A stretch of 64,000 nucleotides of DNA from Proteus vulgaris (GTDB lineage: Bacteria; Pseudomonadota; Gammaproteobacteria; Enterobacterales; Enterobacteriaceae): positions 124,001 through 188,000 of the forward strand of contig NZ_JAEHOQ010000005.1 of NCBI RefSeq assembly GCF_016239305.1. The letters are read 5' to 3'. The notes under the pieces were generated by a model, which saw nothing but the letters and a program-made list of their open reading frames with translations, was not told where the DNA came from and searched no databases. This document shows, piece after piece, positions 1 through 9,188 of the stretch (its first letter is position 1; the number at the start of each line of letters is the position of its first letter). The translations under genes and the position numbers were made by a program.

Positions 1-37
1 CAGGAATATCAACGGGAATTTCAACACGTATTAGCAT
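1..37 (-). CDS. yhbS: YhbS-like GNAT acetyltransferase, 5' end only
   Basis: Only the first 12 codons lie in the window. They read MLIRVEIPVDIP on the minus strand, and E. coli YhbS starts almost identically. The ATG overlaps the ubiT stop by a few bases (ATGCTAA), so the two genes are translationally coupled. In E. coli yhbS also follows yhbT (ubiT). YhbS belongs to the GNAT N-acetyltransferase family and its substrate is not firmly known. The call rests on a very short peptide plus synteny, and the gene continues beyond base 1. Confidence 0.7.
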   Translation of the reverse strand, partial: MLIRVEIPVDIP

Positions 38-564
38 GAAGTTGAGCTCAGTTCATGGCTGTGCATTTTGTCTTCAGTTTCTTCTTGAAGTCCACTTTTT
101 ACAAATTCAGCCAGTTGTAATAAACCAAAACGCAACACAGATGGCATTGAGTCTAATTCAATTGCATCCATCAGGTTCTTAACATATAACCCGAGTTCTG
201 TATCACCCTCAATCTGTAGACGGCGTTGGAAAAATAAGGTGTCAGGATCTTCTTTGCGAGCTGCAATTAAAATAAGATCATTAGCATTACCACTAAAGCT
301 GACATCTTCTTTTTCTAAGCGACTAACCACTAATTTATCATCACGAACACTGATAAACCACTGTAAATGTAAGTCTCTTATCTCAACTTTTAACCATTTA
401 TCTTCTAAGAAGTGTAAATCACCTTCTGCAAGGGATTCACGAAACTGCCAACTTAAAAACTGTTCTAAAATATCGCGTTGCAAAGCAAATGGGGTAACTT
501 GTAAAGGGTAACGCAAAAAACGAGGCCCCTCTTTTACCAAATGGGTACGAATTTTGTTAAACAC
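31..564 (-). CDS. ubiT: Anaerobic ubiquinone biosynthesis accessory factor UbiT (SCP2 domain)
   Basis: This 177-residue protein matches E. coli UbiT (YhbT, 174 residues) in length and context. An SCP2-type lipid-binding fold spans roughly residues 40-145 and includes the segments LQWFISV and LFFQRRLQIEGDTELGLYVKNL. In E. coli UbiT is needed with UbiU and UbiV for oxygen-independent ubiquinone synthesis and probably carries hydrophobic quinone intermediates. The gene diverges from ubiU-ubiV across a 216-bp intergenic region, the same arrangement as in E. coli. It overlaps the start of a yhbS-like gene downstream. Confidence 0.92.
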   Translation of the reverse strand: MFNKIRTHLVKEGPRFLRYPLQVTPFALQRDILEQFLSWQFRESLAEGDLHFLEDKWLKVEIRDLHLQWFISVRDDKLVVSRLEKEDVSFSGNANDLILIAARKEDPDTLFFQRRLQIEGDTELGLYVKNLMDAIELDSMPSVLRFGLLQLAEFVKSGLQEETEDKMHSHELSSTSC

Positions 565-672
565 GTTCGGACTCCTATAAATAAATTTAGGGGCTATTGT
601 GCCAGAAATGAACAGATATTCTGCGATCCTATATCAATATTCTGTTAATCCATTGTTCACTTTTTGAGTTAT

Positions 673-686
673 TTGATTTTACTTAA
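673..686. promoter_or_regulatory. Candidate FNR site between ubiT and ubiU
   Basis: TTGATTTTACTTAA fits the FNR consensus TTGAT-N4-ATCAA at 8 of 10 defined positions. It lies in the shared ubiT/ubiUV upstream region, about 95 bases before the ubiU ATG. A weaker ATCAA half-site sits at 713-717. FNR activation of ubiUV is described in E. coli. This site is a reading by eye in AT-rich DNA. Confidence 0.4.
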
Positions 687-780
687 GTAAAAAACAAACT
701 TCTCTGCCTTAAATCAAAACCTTTTTTTATCTTGCTCATTACAATTTCCGATCATTCTTAATTTCTAAAGGGAAGTGAAG

Positions 781-1776
781 ATGGAATTGCTGTGCCCTGC
801 AGGTAATTTACCTGCCTTAAAAGCAGCCATAGATAATGGTGCGGACGCCGTTTATATCGGCTTAAAAGATGATACGAATGCAAGACATTTTGCAGGTTTA
901 AATTTCACAGAAAAAAAGTTACAAGAAGCAGTTAATTATGTTCATCGCCACCAGCGAAAATTACATATTGCGATAAACACCTTCGCTCACCCTAATGGAT
1001 TTGAACGCTGGCAAAAGGCCGTTGATATGGCGGCATCTTTGGGTGCTGATGCGCTCATTTTAGCAGATATCGCAATGCTAGAATATGCGGCTGAGCGTTA
1101 TCCTCATATTGAACGTCATGTTTCTGTACAGGCCTCAGCAACCAATACACAGGCAATTGAGTTTTATCAACGCAATTTTGATGTTGCCCGTATTGTTCTT
1201 CCTCGTGTTCTATCTATTCATCAAGTTAAACAATTAGCACAAACTAGCCCAGTACCTTTAGAAGTTTTTGCCTTTGGTAGCTTGTGTATTATGGCTGAAG
1301 GTCGATGTTATCTTTCTTCCTATTTAACTGGTGAATCACCCAATACGGTAGGTGCTTGCTCTCCTGCGCGTTTTGTACGCTGGCAACAAACACCACAAGG
1401 GATGGAATCTCGCCTTAATGATGTCCTGATAGATCGCTATGCACCTGATGAAAATGCGGGCTACCCAACACTATGTAAGGGGCGCTATTTTGTTGATGAC
1501 CATTGTTATCATGCATTAGAAGAGCCCACTAGCCTAAATACCCTTTCCCTATTACCTGAATTAATGGCAATGAATATTGCCTCTGTCAAAATTGAAGGTC
1601 GCCAGCGTAGCCCTGCTTATGTCACTGAAGTCGCAAGAGTTTGGAGAACAGCAATTGATCAATGTAAGAAAGATCCTCAAGGCTTTAGCACTGATCCTCG
1701 TTGGATGAATGCGTTAGGAAAAATTTCAGAAGGAACACAAACAACATTGGGTGCTTATCACCGTAAATGGCAATAA
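781..1776 (+). CDS. ubiU: U32-family [4Fe-4S] protein UbiU, O2-independent ubiquinone hydroxylation
   Basis: The 331-residue product starts MELLCPAGNLPALK, as E. coli UbiU (YhbU) does. A GTG six bases upstream is possible, but the ATG at 781 has AAAGGGAAG in front of it. The four cysteines that bind the [4Fe-4S] cluster in E. coli UbiU are at the same positions, C169, C176, C193 and C232. The U32 signature region runs through VFAFGSLCI. UbiU forms a complex with UbiV that hydroxylates ubiquinone precursors without oxygen, using prephenate as the hydroxyl donor in E. coli. ubiV follows 13 bases later, so the two form an operon. Confidence 0.95.
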   Translation: MELLCPAGNLPALKAAIDNGADAVYIGLKDDTNARHFAGLNFTEKKLQEAVNYVHRHQRKLHIAINTFAHPNGFERWQKAVDMAASLGADALILADIAMLEYAAERYPHIERHVSVQASATNTQAIEFYQRNFDVARIVLPRVLSIHQVKQLAQTSPVPLEVFAFGSLCIMAEGRCYLSSYLTGESPNTVGACSPARFVRWQQTPQGMESRLNDVLIDRYAPDENAGYPTLCKGRYFVDDHCYHALEEPTSLNTLSLLPELMAMNIASVKIEGRQRSPAYVTEVARVWRTAIDQCKKDPQGFSTDPRWMNALGKISEGTQTTLGAYHRKWQ

Positions 1777-1789
1777 TAAGGATAAGAAA

Positions 1790-2668
1790 ATGAAATATGC
1801 ATTAGGCTCTGTACTTTATTATTGGCAAAAAGCGACACTCGAAGCGTTCTATGAAAAAGCAAAACAATGTGATGCTGATATTATCTATTTAGGCGAAACA
1901 GTTTGCAGTAAACGTCGAGAAACTAAACCTCAAGATTGGATTAATCTCGCCAAAGAAGTCGCTAAAAGTGGCAAACAAGTGGTTCTTTCTACTTTGGCGT
2001 TATTACAAGCTCCTTCTGAATTGAAAGAAATTGCTAAGCTGGTTGATAACGGCGAGTTTTTAGTTGAAGCTCATGATTTTGGCGTTATCAATATGCTTCA
2101 TGAGCGTAATCTTCCTTTTGTTGCGGGTCACGGATTAAATTGCTACAACGCTTATGCGCTACGTTTATTGCATAAACAAGGAATGATGCGTTGGTGTATG
2201 CCTGTAGAACTTTCTCGTGAGTGGCTAAGTCATCTTCTAAACCAATGTGAAGCATTGGGTATTAAGGATAAATTTGAAGTCGAAGTCTTGGCTTATGGGC
2301 ATCTTCCTTTAGCTTATTCAGCGCGTTGTTTTACTGCCCGTTCTGAAAATCGCTCTAAAGATGATTGTGAAACTTGTTGCCAAAAATACCCTCAAGGTCG
2401 TGAAGTATTATCTCAAGAAAATCAGCAAGTATTTGTGCTCAATGGTATTCAAACACAAAGTGGCTATTGTTATAACTTGGGTAACGATCAAACATCAATG
2501 GCAGGTTTAGTGGATATTATCCGTTTATCTCCTGAATCTGACGCTATTTTTGATACCTTGCAACAATTTCGCCAAAATGAACAAGGTCAACAACCACTGA
2601 CGACAGTTCATCACCATGACTGTAATGGCTATTGGCGTAAGTTAGCTGGATTGGAGTTGGTTGAATAA
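1790..2668 (+). CDS. ubiV: U32-family [4Fe-4S] protein UbiV, partner of UbiU
   Basis: The product has 292 residues starting MKYALGSVLYYW. The frame stays open back to a GTG at 1751 that overlaps ubiU, but the ATG at 1790 has an AAGGAT ribosome site and matches the family start. The E. coli UbiV cluster ligands C39, C180, C193 and C197 are all present at the same numbers. UbiV forms a heterodimer with UbiU for anaerobic ubiquinone hydroxylation. The operon ends at a hairpin just downstream. Confidence 0.94.
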   Translation: MKYALGSVLYYWQKATLEAFYEKAKQCDADIIYLGETVCSKRRETKPQDWINLAKEVAKSGKQVVLSTLALLQAPSELKEIAKLVDNGEFLVEAHDFGVINMLHERNLPFVAGHGLNCYNAYALRLLHKQGMMRWCMPVELSREWLSHLLNQCEALGIKDKFEVEVLAYGHLPLAYSARCFTARSENRSKDDCETCCQKYPQGREVLSQENQQVFVLNGIQTQSGYCYNLGNDQTSMAGLVDIIRLSPESDAIFDTLQQFRQNEQGQQPLTTVHHHDCNGYWRKLAGLELVE

Positions 2669-2677
2669 GGCTTTTTT

Positions 2678-2711
2678 ATCCACTCTATTTTAATCTAATG
2701 ATAGAGTGGAT
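2678..2711 (+). terminator. ubiUV terminator hairpin
   Basis: An 11-bp perfect stem (ATCCACTCTAT with its complement) has a 12-base loop and is followed by TTATTCTTC. It lies 10 bases after the ubiV stop. The T tract is modest. The opposite strand shows no T tract after the stem. Confidence 0.6.
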
Positions 2712-2817
2712 TTATTCTTCTCAAGGGGGAGTTACATTGTCGTGTTCTAATCAAAACCCTATTAGAGTTAGCAAGTTTTTCATTAAATAAATATTAAGAT
2801 ATTTCTCGAATTATAAT

Positions 2818-3981
2818 CTATTTAGATCCGCGCTGATGTAACCAATGTTTAAATTGGTGCGTAATATGTCTTAACTCACCATTACGTAACATCCCTACCA
2901 GCACACCTAATACAGTATAAATCACACCTAAAACCAACATCATCACGATATCACCCAATATACTTTGGAATGATAATCCCATTTGATTTATGCCAGCCAT
3001 GGCGTTTACAGCCCATGTAGAAGGTAATGCAGATGAAATGGCAAATACCCAATCAGGCATTGCTTGTAGTGGCCAAATCGTGCCAGAAATATAGAACACA
3101 GGTGTTGTGACAAATGCCAGTGTCAAATAAATCATCTCAACACTACGCAAGCATTCTGTAATTAATTTACCTAACCCTAAGACTGCTAATAAGAATGGAA
3201 ATGTCAGCATCCAGACTTGATAAAGTGGAGCCTCTTGGCGATAGCCTAATACCCAAGGCCATAATGCAAAGAATACCGCCGACAAAAATAACCAAATCGG
3301 AATAAGTGCAGATAATGCCCCTAAATAAACAGCTAGCGGTGGTTTTCCTTTCGGCGTACTTCTCACTGCAATACTGACACGGACACAAGCAATTAAGAGT
3401 GAGTGTTGCAATAACATCACTAATAACCCGGGAAAAATAATCGCTGCAAAGCTTACACCAGGGTTATACATCGCAATGGTTTCACCTTGAATGGGCTTTA
3501 ACAGGATTTTCGATTGCTCACCACTAAAGCCGGCATTTTGTAAAATACGATCATTGTAAGAATCTAATAACTGTTGATAAGCCAACATCAATTCCTGCTG
3601 GATTTGTCCACTAGCAAGACGGTTTGTAGCATCACCAAAAACAGGAACAGTGACATCTTTACCATTGAGTAATTTCTTCTCAAAATCAGTTGGCACAATA
3701 ATGATGGCAAAAAGCTCACGCATAATCATATCGTGGCGTGCCTCATCTAAATTATCATAATTTTTAATGCTTAATTTAGGTGTCGAGTTTAATGCGCGAA
3801 TAAGTGAATAACTTGCAGGACTGTGATCTTGATTGATAACAGCGACAGGTAGATCCCATAAAACAGGTTTGGCATAAACCAAACTCATCACACATAAAGA
3901 AACAATTAACAACATCCACATAGGTTTTTCTAACATGCCCAGTAGAACGCGTTTAAACGTTTGGAAATACATCTGCATCAT
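2818..3981 (-). CDS. ABC-2 type transport permease (distal gene of HlyD operon)
   Basis: The 387-residue membrane protein has one N-terminal helix (about residues 13-37) and a long periplasmic region with the DLPVAVINQDHSPAS motif of ABC-2 exporters. Five or six C-terminal helices follow (about 175-370). This is the layout of the YhhJ/YbhR family of half-permeases, though it is not a close E. coli orthologue. There is no Walker A motif, so it cannot power transport alone. It overlaps the upstream permease gene by ATGA and is the third gene of a HlyD-permease-permease operon. The substrate is unknown; relatives export drugs or other small molecules. Confidence 0.8.
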   Translation of the reverse strand: MMQMYFQTFKRVLLGMLEKPMWMLLIVSLCVMSLVYAKPVLWDLPVAVINQDHSPASYSLIRALNSTPKLSIKNYDNLDEARHDMIMRELFAIIIVPTDFEKKLLNGKDVTVPVFGDATNRLASGQIQQELMLAYQQLLDSYNDRILQNAGFSGEQSKILLKPIQGETIAMYNPGVSFAAIIFPGLLVMLLQHSLLIACVRVSIAVRSTPKGKPPLAVYLGALSALIPIWLFLSAVFFALWPWVLGYRQEAPLYQVWMLTFPFLLAVLGLGKLITECLRSVEMIYLTLAFVTTPVFYISGTIWPLQAMPDWVFAISSALPSTWAVNAMAGINQMGLSFQSILGDIVMMLVLGVIYTVLGVLVGMLRNGELRHITHQFKHWLHQRGSK

Positions 3982-5123
3982 GCAACACCTACCTGTAATT
4001 CCAATCGTTTAAAAATACGTTTACGAACTAAAAAGGCGATAGCAAAAGGATAAATCAGCAAGAGTGAACAAACATACAAAATACCTTGTAGTGATACTTC
4101 TCTTAAGAAGATATCAAACATCGCATTTAAAGCGTGTGTTAATGGTTCTAGATTCGAGATAATTTGTGCAGGTAATATCATTGAAAGCTCAGGTACAGCC
4201 ATACCTGAAAATGCCAATGCAATACTCACCAACATACCTATCATACTGTATGCAGTGATCGCACTATTGGTAAACGCAAAAAGCAATAACCCCACACTTT
4301 GAGCCGCAATAATATAAAAGAATCCCACCAACACCATATATAGCGGATTACCGTTTACCTTTGCCCCGGAAAAATGCACTAATGCCGCTAATTCAACAAT
4401 TAATAAGGTTAAGAAAAACAGTGTGTAAGGTGTAAGTTTACCAATAAGTGCAAATGTAAAAGGCTTAATATTCAATAGCATATTACCGCGCGACAACGAA
4501 TAAATTGTACAGGTCACGACAAATAATTGAAGCATATGGATCGTTGCTGCAAATTGCTGATAATAAATATAACTGCCACTGGCATTAAACAAACTATCAT
4601 AAGAGAGCGTTACTTTTGCTAATGGTGGAACAGGTTTATTCATTTCTTGTGCCAATACAGTACGATATTGCGCATTAAGCTCTGCAATTAATCCACTAAA
4701 GTCCTGTATTGCGTAGCTCCCAGCAGCATAATATAACCCGTTGTAATACATACGTGTGGTAGGTTGCTTTCCTGCTAATACGTTGCTTTCAAAATGGCGA
4801 GGTATCGTAAGTATCGCGTAATCTTTTGCACTACCGAGTCGTTCCATTGCTGTACGAGGGTTGCCATCTAATGTATTTAATTGCGCATGAGAGCCTGCAT
4901 TTAAGTCTCTGATCAGTGTTCTCGATAATGGGCTATTATCGTTATTAATCACTGAAACTGGCAAATTCAGCAATGTGCCTTCAGAAAAGTTAGCACTAAT
5001 TAACGTGAATAACATCAATGGAAATAGCCAGCTTAGCCAGTGAAAAACGGGGCTACGAACGGCCATATGAGTTTCTCGTGAAAATGCGCTACTAAAGCCA
5101 CGCCAAGCTGCTTTTACTCTCAT
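3978..5123 (-). CDS. ABC-2 type transport permease (middle gene of HlyD operon)
   Basis: This 381-residue protein has the same architecture as its downstream neighbour. An N-terminal helix (about residues 27-47) leads into a periplasmic domain beginning NLPVSVINNDNSPLSRTLI. At least five C-terminal helices follow, with a GMAVPELSM stretch late in the membrane domain. The two permeases share the VINxDxSP motif and look like paralogues that could pair. It starts 9 bases after the HlyD gene and overlaps the next gene by four bases, so all three are co-translated. No ATPase gene lies beside it. The function beyond membrane export is unknown. Confidence 0.8.
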   Translation of the reverse strand: MRVKAAWRGFSSAFSRETHMAVRSPVFHWLSWLFPLMLFTLISANFSEGTLLNLPVSVINNDNSPLSRTLIRDLNAGSHAQLNTLDGNPRTAMERLGSAKDYAILTIPRHFESNVLAGKQPTTRMYYNGLYYAAGSYAIQDFSGLIAELNAQYRTVLAQEMNKPVPPLAKVTLSYDSLFNASGSYIYYQQFAATIHMLQLFVVTCTIYSLSRGNMLLNIKPFTFALIGKLTPYTLFFLTLLIVELAALVHFSGAKVNGNPLYMVLVGFFYIIAAQSVGLLLFAFTNSAITAYSMIGMLVSIALAFSGMAVPELSMILPAQIISNLEPLTHALNAMFDIFLREVSLQGILYVCSLLLIYPFAIAFLVRKRIFKRLELQVGVA

Positions 5124-5132
5124 TATTCGCCC

Positions 5133-6104
5133 TTATTTATCCCAGCGCCATAACGCACTCATACCAGGACGTAGTCCCTCAATTGGCGTCACAGGATACA
5201 GTCGAATTTCAAACGTTTTTAAATCGAAATCACCGGTTGCTCTTGTCGCTCTTTTTGTTGCGTAGTCACCCATTGGGGCGATATAGCGAATTTCTGCTTC
5301 AACTTCTTTATTGCCCAGAGCAGGAACCATGATAGTAATGCGATCACCTTTGCGAATATCCGCTAAAATATCTTCGCGAAGGTTATAAACAAAATAGGCA
5401 TCAGGAATACGAATGAGTGTCGCGAGTGGGCTATTGGCATTAAAAAGCTCACCTATTTCTGCCGGAATAGGCCCAACTTCACCATCAACAGGCGCTTTAA
5501 CTTGTAAATCGTCTTGTTGGATCTTCAGCTCGATAAGTTGTTGCTCTGCTTGTTGTACCGCAGCCATATATTTATGACGTAATTCAATGCGATCACCATT
5601 TTTAGCTTCATCTAATTCTGCTTGGGCAGCTCTTACTCGTTGTGATGCAACATCACGACTACGGCGTGCATTATCCAGTTCGGTTGCTGAGACATAACCT
5701 TTATTAGCTACCGCACTAATACGCTGATAATCTCGTGTCGCATTACTGGCATCTACTTTTGTTTGAGATAACACTGCTTCTAAATTACGAATACTCTCTT
5801 CTCTTGTGCCATGCAGCGACAAATCTAATTGTGCTTGTGCTTGTGCTTTGGCAGCTTCGAGTGCCGCAACTTGTGCGTTAAGCTCAGGGCTTTCTAATGT
5901 GATCATTAATTGCCCGGCTTTGACATCATCACCTCGTTCTATATGGCGCTCAATAACACGACCTTTAGCTTTTGAGGCAACAATCACTTCTGGTGCATCG
6001 ACTTCCCCTTGCAGTAATAAATATTGATTGTGCGCGCGGAAAAGTATGGCTAATGCAATTAGAATTAGCATTAATAAAATAAGATAAATGGCTCTTTTTT
6101 TCAT
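5133..6104 (-). CDS. HlyD-family periplasmic adaptor (membrane fusion protein)
   Basis: The 323-residue product has one N-terminal membrane anchor (about residues 5-22). A split biotinyl-lipoyl domain follows (EVIVASKAKGRVIERHIERGDDVKAGQ and, later, VKAPVDGEVGPI), with a coiled-coil hairpin rich in Gln, Ala and Arg between (about 80-195) and a beta-barrel part towards the end. This is the adaptor that links an inner-membrane exporter to an outer-membrane channel, as in YhiI or YbhG. It is the first gene of an operon with two ABC-2 permeases. Neither an ATPase nor a TolC-like gene lies nearby. Confidence 0.85.
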   Translation of the reverse strand: MKKRAIYLILLMLILIALAILFRAHNQYLLLQGEVDAPEVIVASKAKGRVIERHIERGDDVKAGQLMITLESPELNAQVAALEAAKAQAQAQLDLSLHGTREESIRNLEAVLSQTKVDASNATRDYQRISAVANKGYVSATELDNARRSRDVASQRVRAAQAELDEAKNGDRIELRHKYMAAVQQAEQQLIELKIQQDDLQVKAPVDGEVGPIPAEIGELFNANSPLATLIRIPDAYFVYNLREDILADIRKGDRITIMVPALGNKEVEAEIRYIAPMGDYATKRATRATGDFDLKTFEIRLYPVTPIEGLRPGMSALWRWDK

Positions 6105-6338
6105 ATAACGATTAGACCTTAATAGTGAAGTAGAACACTCACTGACAGAGTTATATTACACAATAACTCAGAATTTCTTTAAGAATTTTGTGCGCCAGAT
6201 CACTGACGCAAAGGAATATTTTCTTTGAAAATGCGATTAAGTTACTCTTATATCAAACTTTATCACCTAATTAATAGCCCCGTTTTATCTGCACTTTTTA
6301 TATTAATCAGATAAAAAAGAGAATGGTACTCAATACCT

Positions 6339-8042
6339 ATGTATGAATTTGATCTTATTTTGCTGTTATTACAGCAAATGTGCGTTTATTTAATTATTGC
6401 TTGGTTCTTAAGCAAAACACCTCTATTTACGCCACTTTTACAGGTCACGATAAAGCTCCCTCACAAATTGATGTGCTATGTCATTTTCTCTATTTTTTGC
6501 ATTATGGGTACCTATTTTGGATTGCATATTAATGACTCTATAGCCAATACACGCGCGATTGGATCCGTCTTAGGGGGATTACTCGGTGGCCCATATGTCG
6601 GCTTTCTTGTTGGCTTTACAGGAGGATTACATCGTTATTCTCTCGGAGGCATGACTGCACTGAGTTGTATGGTTTCAACTATCGCAGAGGGATTAATTGG
6701 TGGATTAGTTCACCGCTATTATGTCAAACGCGGACAAATGCATCGAATTTTTAATCCATGGACTGCGGCTGCAGTGACTTTCTTTGCCGAAATAATACAG
6801 ATGAGTATTATTTTATTATTAGCCCGCCCTTTTAATGAAGCTCTTGCCTTAGTTAAGGATATTGCAGCACCAATGATTGTTGCAAACACCATTGGTGCTG
6901 CAATGTTTATTAGAATATTACAAGATAGGCGGGCAATATTTGAAAAATACACCAGCGCTTTCTCAACACAAGCATTAAAAATTGCCGTTTGCACCGAAGG
7001 TATTTTGCGTAAAGGATTTAATCAAGACAATAGCACTCGAGTTGCGAAAGTCATTTATCAAGAATTAAGAGTCAGTGCTGTTGCTATTACTGATAGAGAA
7101 AAACTGCTCGCCTTTATTGGTATTGGCGCGGATCACCATTTACCTGGTACACCTATTTCATCAGAACAATCAAAACAGGCAATTAATAATAATGAAGTTG
7201 TTTATGCGGACGGTAATGAAACTCCCTACCGTTGCACGCTTTCCCCTCATTGTAAACTCGGCTCCACCTTAGTTATTCCTTTAAGAGGTGAAAATAACCA
7301 GGTCATTGGGACAATAAAACTTTATGAAGCTAAAAATCGCCTATTTAGTTCAATCAATCGTACTTTAGGAGAAGGCATCGCAAGTTTATTATCTGCGCAA
7401 ATTCTGGCCGGGCAATATGAGCGAAATAAGCAATCACTTTTAGAATCAGAGATTAAACTTCTACATGCGCAAGTAAATCCACATTTCCTTTTTAATGCGT
7501 TAAATACATTACAAGCAGTTATTCGCCGTGATAGTGAACAAGCAAAACAATTGGTCCAATTTCTTTCTGCGTTCTTTCGTAAGAACTTAAAAAGACCTGA
7601 AGCGGTTGTGACATTAAGTGATGAAATCGAACATGTAAATGCCTATTTGCAAATTGAAAAAGCCCGTTTTCAAGATCGCTTACAGATTGATATTCACATT
7701 CCAGAAACGTTAGCCAATGCACGTTTACCTGCTTTTTCGCTTCAGCCAATGGTCGAAAATGCAATTAAACATGGAACATCACAGTTATTAGACACCGGAA
7801 AGATTACAATTAGAGCGCACCAAGAGCACCATCTGATCATTATTGAAATCTGTGATAATGCGGGGCTTTATCGACCTCAATGTCCTTCTCATGAATTAGG
7901 ATTAGGCATGAGGCTGGTGGATAAGCGATTAAAATTACGCTATGGCGAACTTTATGGTGTTTTAGTCGAATGCCAAGCTGATGAATATACAAAGGTGAAA
8001 ATTTGCTTACCTCTAGAAAAAAGCATGGATAACGTTGCATAA
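6339..8042 (+). CDS. btsS: Sensor histidine kinase BtsS (YehU), LytS type
   Basis: The 567-residue product aligns nearly end to end with E. coli BtsS (561 residues). It carries a 5TMR-LYT membrane domain (about 1-200, with [11 protein letters not shown] and GGLHRYS), a GAF domain (about 210-350), then the His-kinase region with the phospho-acceptor H382 in [11 protein letters not shown] and an HATPase domain (MVENAIKHG). It is much closer to BtsS than to the paralogue PyrS (YpdA). In E. coli BtsS senses external pyruvate with high affinity and, through BtsR, induces the pyruvate importer BtsT. btsR follows after two bases. Confidence 0.93.
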   Translation: MYEFDLILLLLQQMCVYLIIAWFLSKTPLFTPLLQVTIKLPHKLMCYVIFSIFCIMGTYFGLHINDSIANTRAIGSVLGGLLGGPYVGFLVGFTGGLHRYSLGGMTALSCMVSTIAEGLIGGLVHRYYVKRGQMHRIFNPWTAAAVTFFAEIIQMSIILLLARPFNEALALVKDIAAPMIVANTIGAAMFIRILQDRRAIFEKYTSAFSTQALKIAVCTEGILRKGFNQDNSTRVAKVIYQELRVSAVAITDREKLLAFIGIGADHHLPGTPISSEQSKQAINNNEVVYADGNETPYRCTLSPHCKLGSTLVIPLRGENNQVIGTIKLYEAKNRLFSSINRTLGEGIASLLSAQILAGQYERNKQSLLESEIKLLHAQVNPHFLFNALNTLQAVIRRDSEQAKQLVQFLSAFFRKNLKRPEAVVTLSDEIEHVNAYLQIEKARFQDRLQIDIHIPETLANARLPAFSLQPMVENAIKHGTSQLLDTGKITIRAHQEHHLIIIEICDNAGLYRPQCPSHELGLGMRLVDKRLKLRYGELYGVLVECQADEYTKVKICLPLEKSMDNVA

Positions 8043-8044
8043 CA

Positions 8045-8761
8045 ATGAATATATTAATCGTTGATGATGAGCCACTGGCTCGTGAAAATTTACGTTGTTT
8101 ACTTGAAGTTGAAAAGGATATTCATATTGTTGGTGAATGCAGTAATGCTATTGAAGCCATAGGAGAAATACATCGTAAAAAACCTGATGTTGTTTTCCTT
8201 GATATTCAAATGCCTCGCATTACTGGACTTGAAATGGTCACGATGCTTGATCCTGAACATCGCCCTTATATTGTTTTTTTAACTGCATTTGAAGAATATG
8301 CGATCCAAGCCTTTGAAGAACATGCTTTTGATTATTTACTCAAACCCTTAGAGCAAGAACGTCTCACAAAAACATTAAACCGTTTACGCCAAGGTAATAA
8401 GCAAAATATTGATTTATTAACCCCTCCAGAAGAACGCTTAAAATGCATTCCATGTACCGGACATAGCCGTATTTGGTTAATGCCTATTGATGAAGCCATA
8501 TTTGCCACATCAAGACTCAGTGGTGTTTATGTCACGAATAATCAAGGCCAAGAAGGTTTTACTGAATTAACACTACGTACATTAGAAACACGCACACAAT
8601 TAGTTCGTTGCCATCGCCAATATTTAGTAAATATGGATTATGTTAATGAGATTATTTTTGGCGATAATGGCCAAGCTGAATTGATATTACACAATAACAG
8701 CCAAATTCCTGTTAGTCGGCGATATCTAAAACCGTTAAAAGAAGCGATTGGATTAAGCTAA
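8045..8761 (+). CDS. btsR: LytTR response regulator BtsR (YehT)
   Basis: This 238-residue regulator (E. coli BtsR has 239) has a receiver domain at residues 1-120 with the acidic pair D7/D8 and phospho-acceptor D53 in FLDIQMPR. A LytTR DNA-binding domain follows (about 135-238, with [13 protein letters not shown]). It starts two bases after btsS and forms the standard btsSR operon. The main known target in E. coli is btsT (yjiY), which is not in this window. Confidence 0.93.
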   Translation: MNILIVDDEPLARENLRCLLEVEKDIHIVGECSNAIEAIGEIHRKKPDVVFLDIQMPRITGLEMVTMLDPEHRPYIVFLTAFEEYAIQAFEEHAFDYLLKPLEQERLTKTLNRLRQGNKQNIDLLTPPEERLKCIPCTGHSRIWLMPIDEAIFATSRLSGVYVTNNQGQEGFTELTLRTLETRTQLVRCHRQYLVNMDYVNEIIFGDNGQAELILHNNSQIPVSRRYLKPLKEAIGLS

Positions 8762-8784
8762 TTATTTATAAAGGAGAAAATAGG

Positions 8785-9159
8785 ATGGAACCTATTTATA
8801 TTAAAGTTTATAAAAACCGCATTGAAATTCGTGATATTCACACCCAAAAAGAAGCGTCCGTAGCGCGTAATTTCTCTCATAGTCGAATGTTAATTGGGGA
8901 TTTCTATCCTGCGGTTGAAGCCATTCATATCGCTCTAAAAGATCACGGTATTAATCCATTCTCTTTATTTTATAAAAAAAGAAATGTGGTTATCCATCCT
9001 TTGGAAAAAATAGAAGATGGATTATCAAAAGTGGAGATTCGTTTATTTAACGAAATCATTATAAGTGGATTTAATCGTAAATATAAGAAAATTGTGATCA
9101 GTGAAAAACAAACACCTCTTATGGATGTTGAGGTGATTGAGTTAATTAATAAAGTCTAA
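8785..9159 (+). CDS. YjaA-like stress protein
   Basis: This 124-residue soluble protein starts MEPIYIKVYKNRIEIRDI. It resembles E. coli YjaA (127 residues) in its opening strand pattern and in a middle LSKVEIRLFNEIIISGF segment that corresponds to LSQVEERILHEVVAG. YjaA is a stress-induced protein of unknown biochemical role. A strong ribosome site (AAAGGAG) lies 10 bases before the ATG and 24 bases after btsR, so it may share the btsSR transcript. The match is from memory and moderate in strength, so no gene symbol is given. Confidence 0.65.
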   Translation: MEPIYIKVYKNRIEIRDIHTQKEASVARNFSHSRMLIGDFYPAVEAIHIALKDHGINPFSLFYKKRNVVIHPLEKIEDGLSKVEIRLFNEIIISGFNRKYKKIVISEKQTPLMDVEVIELINKV

Positions 9160-9188
9160 TAATAAAAATAAATTGGGTATTTAAGAAA

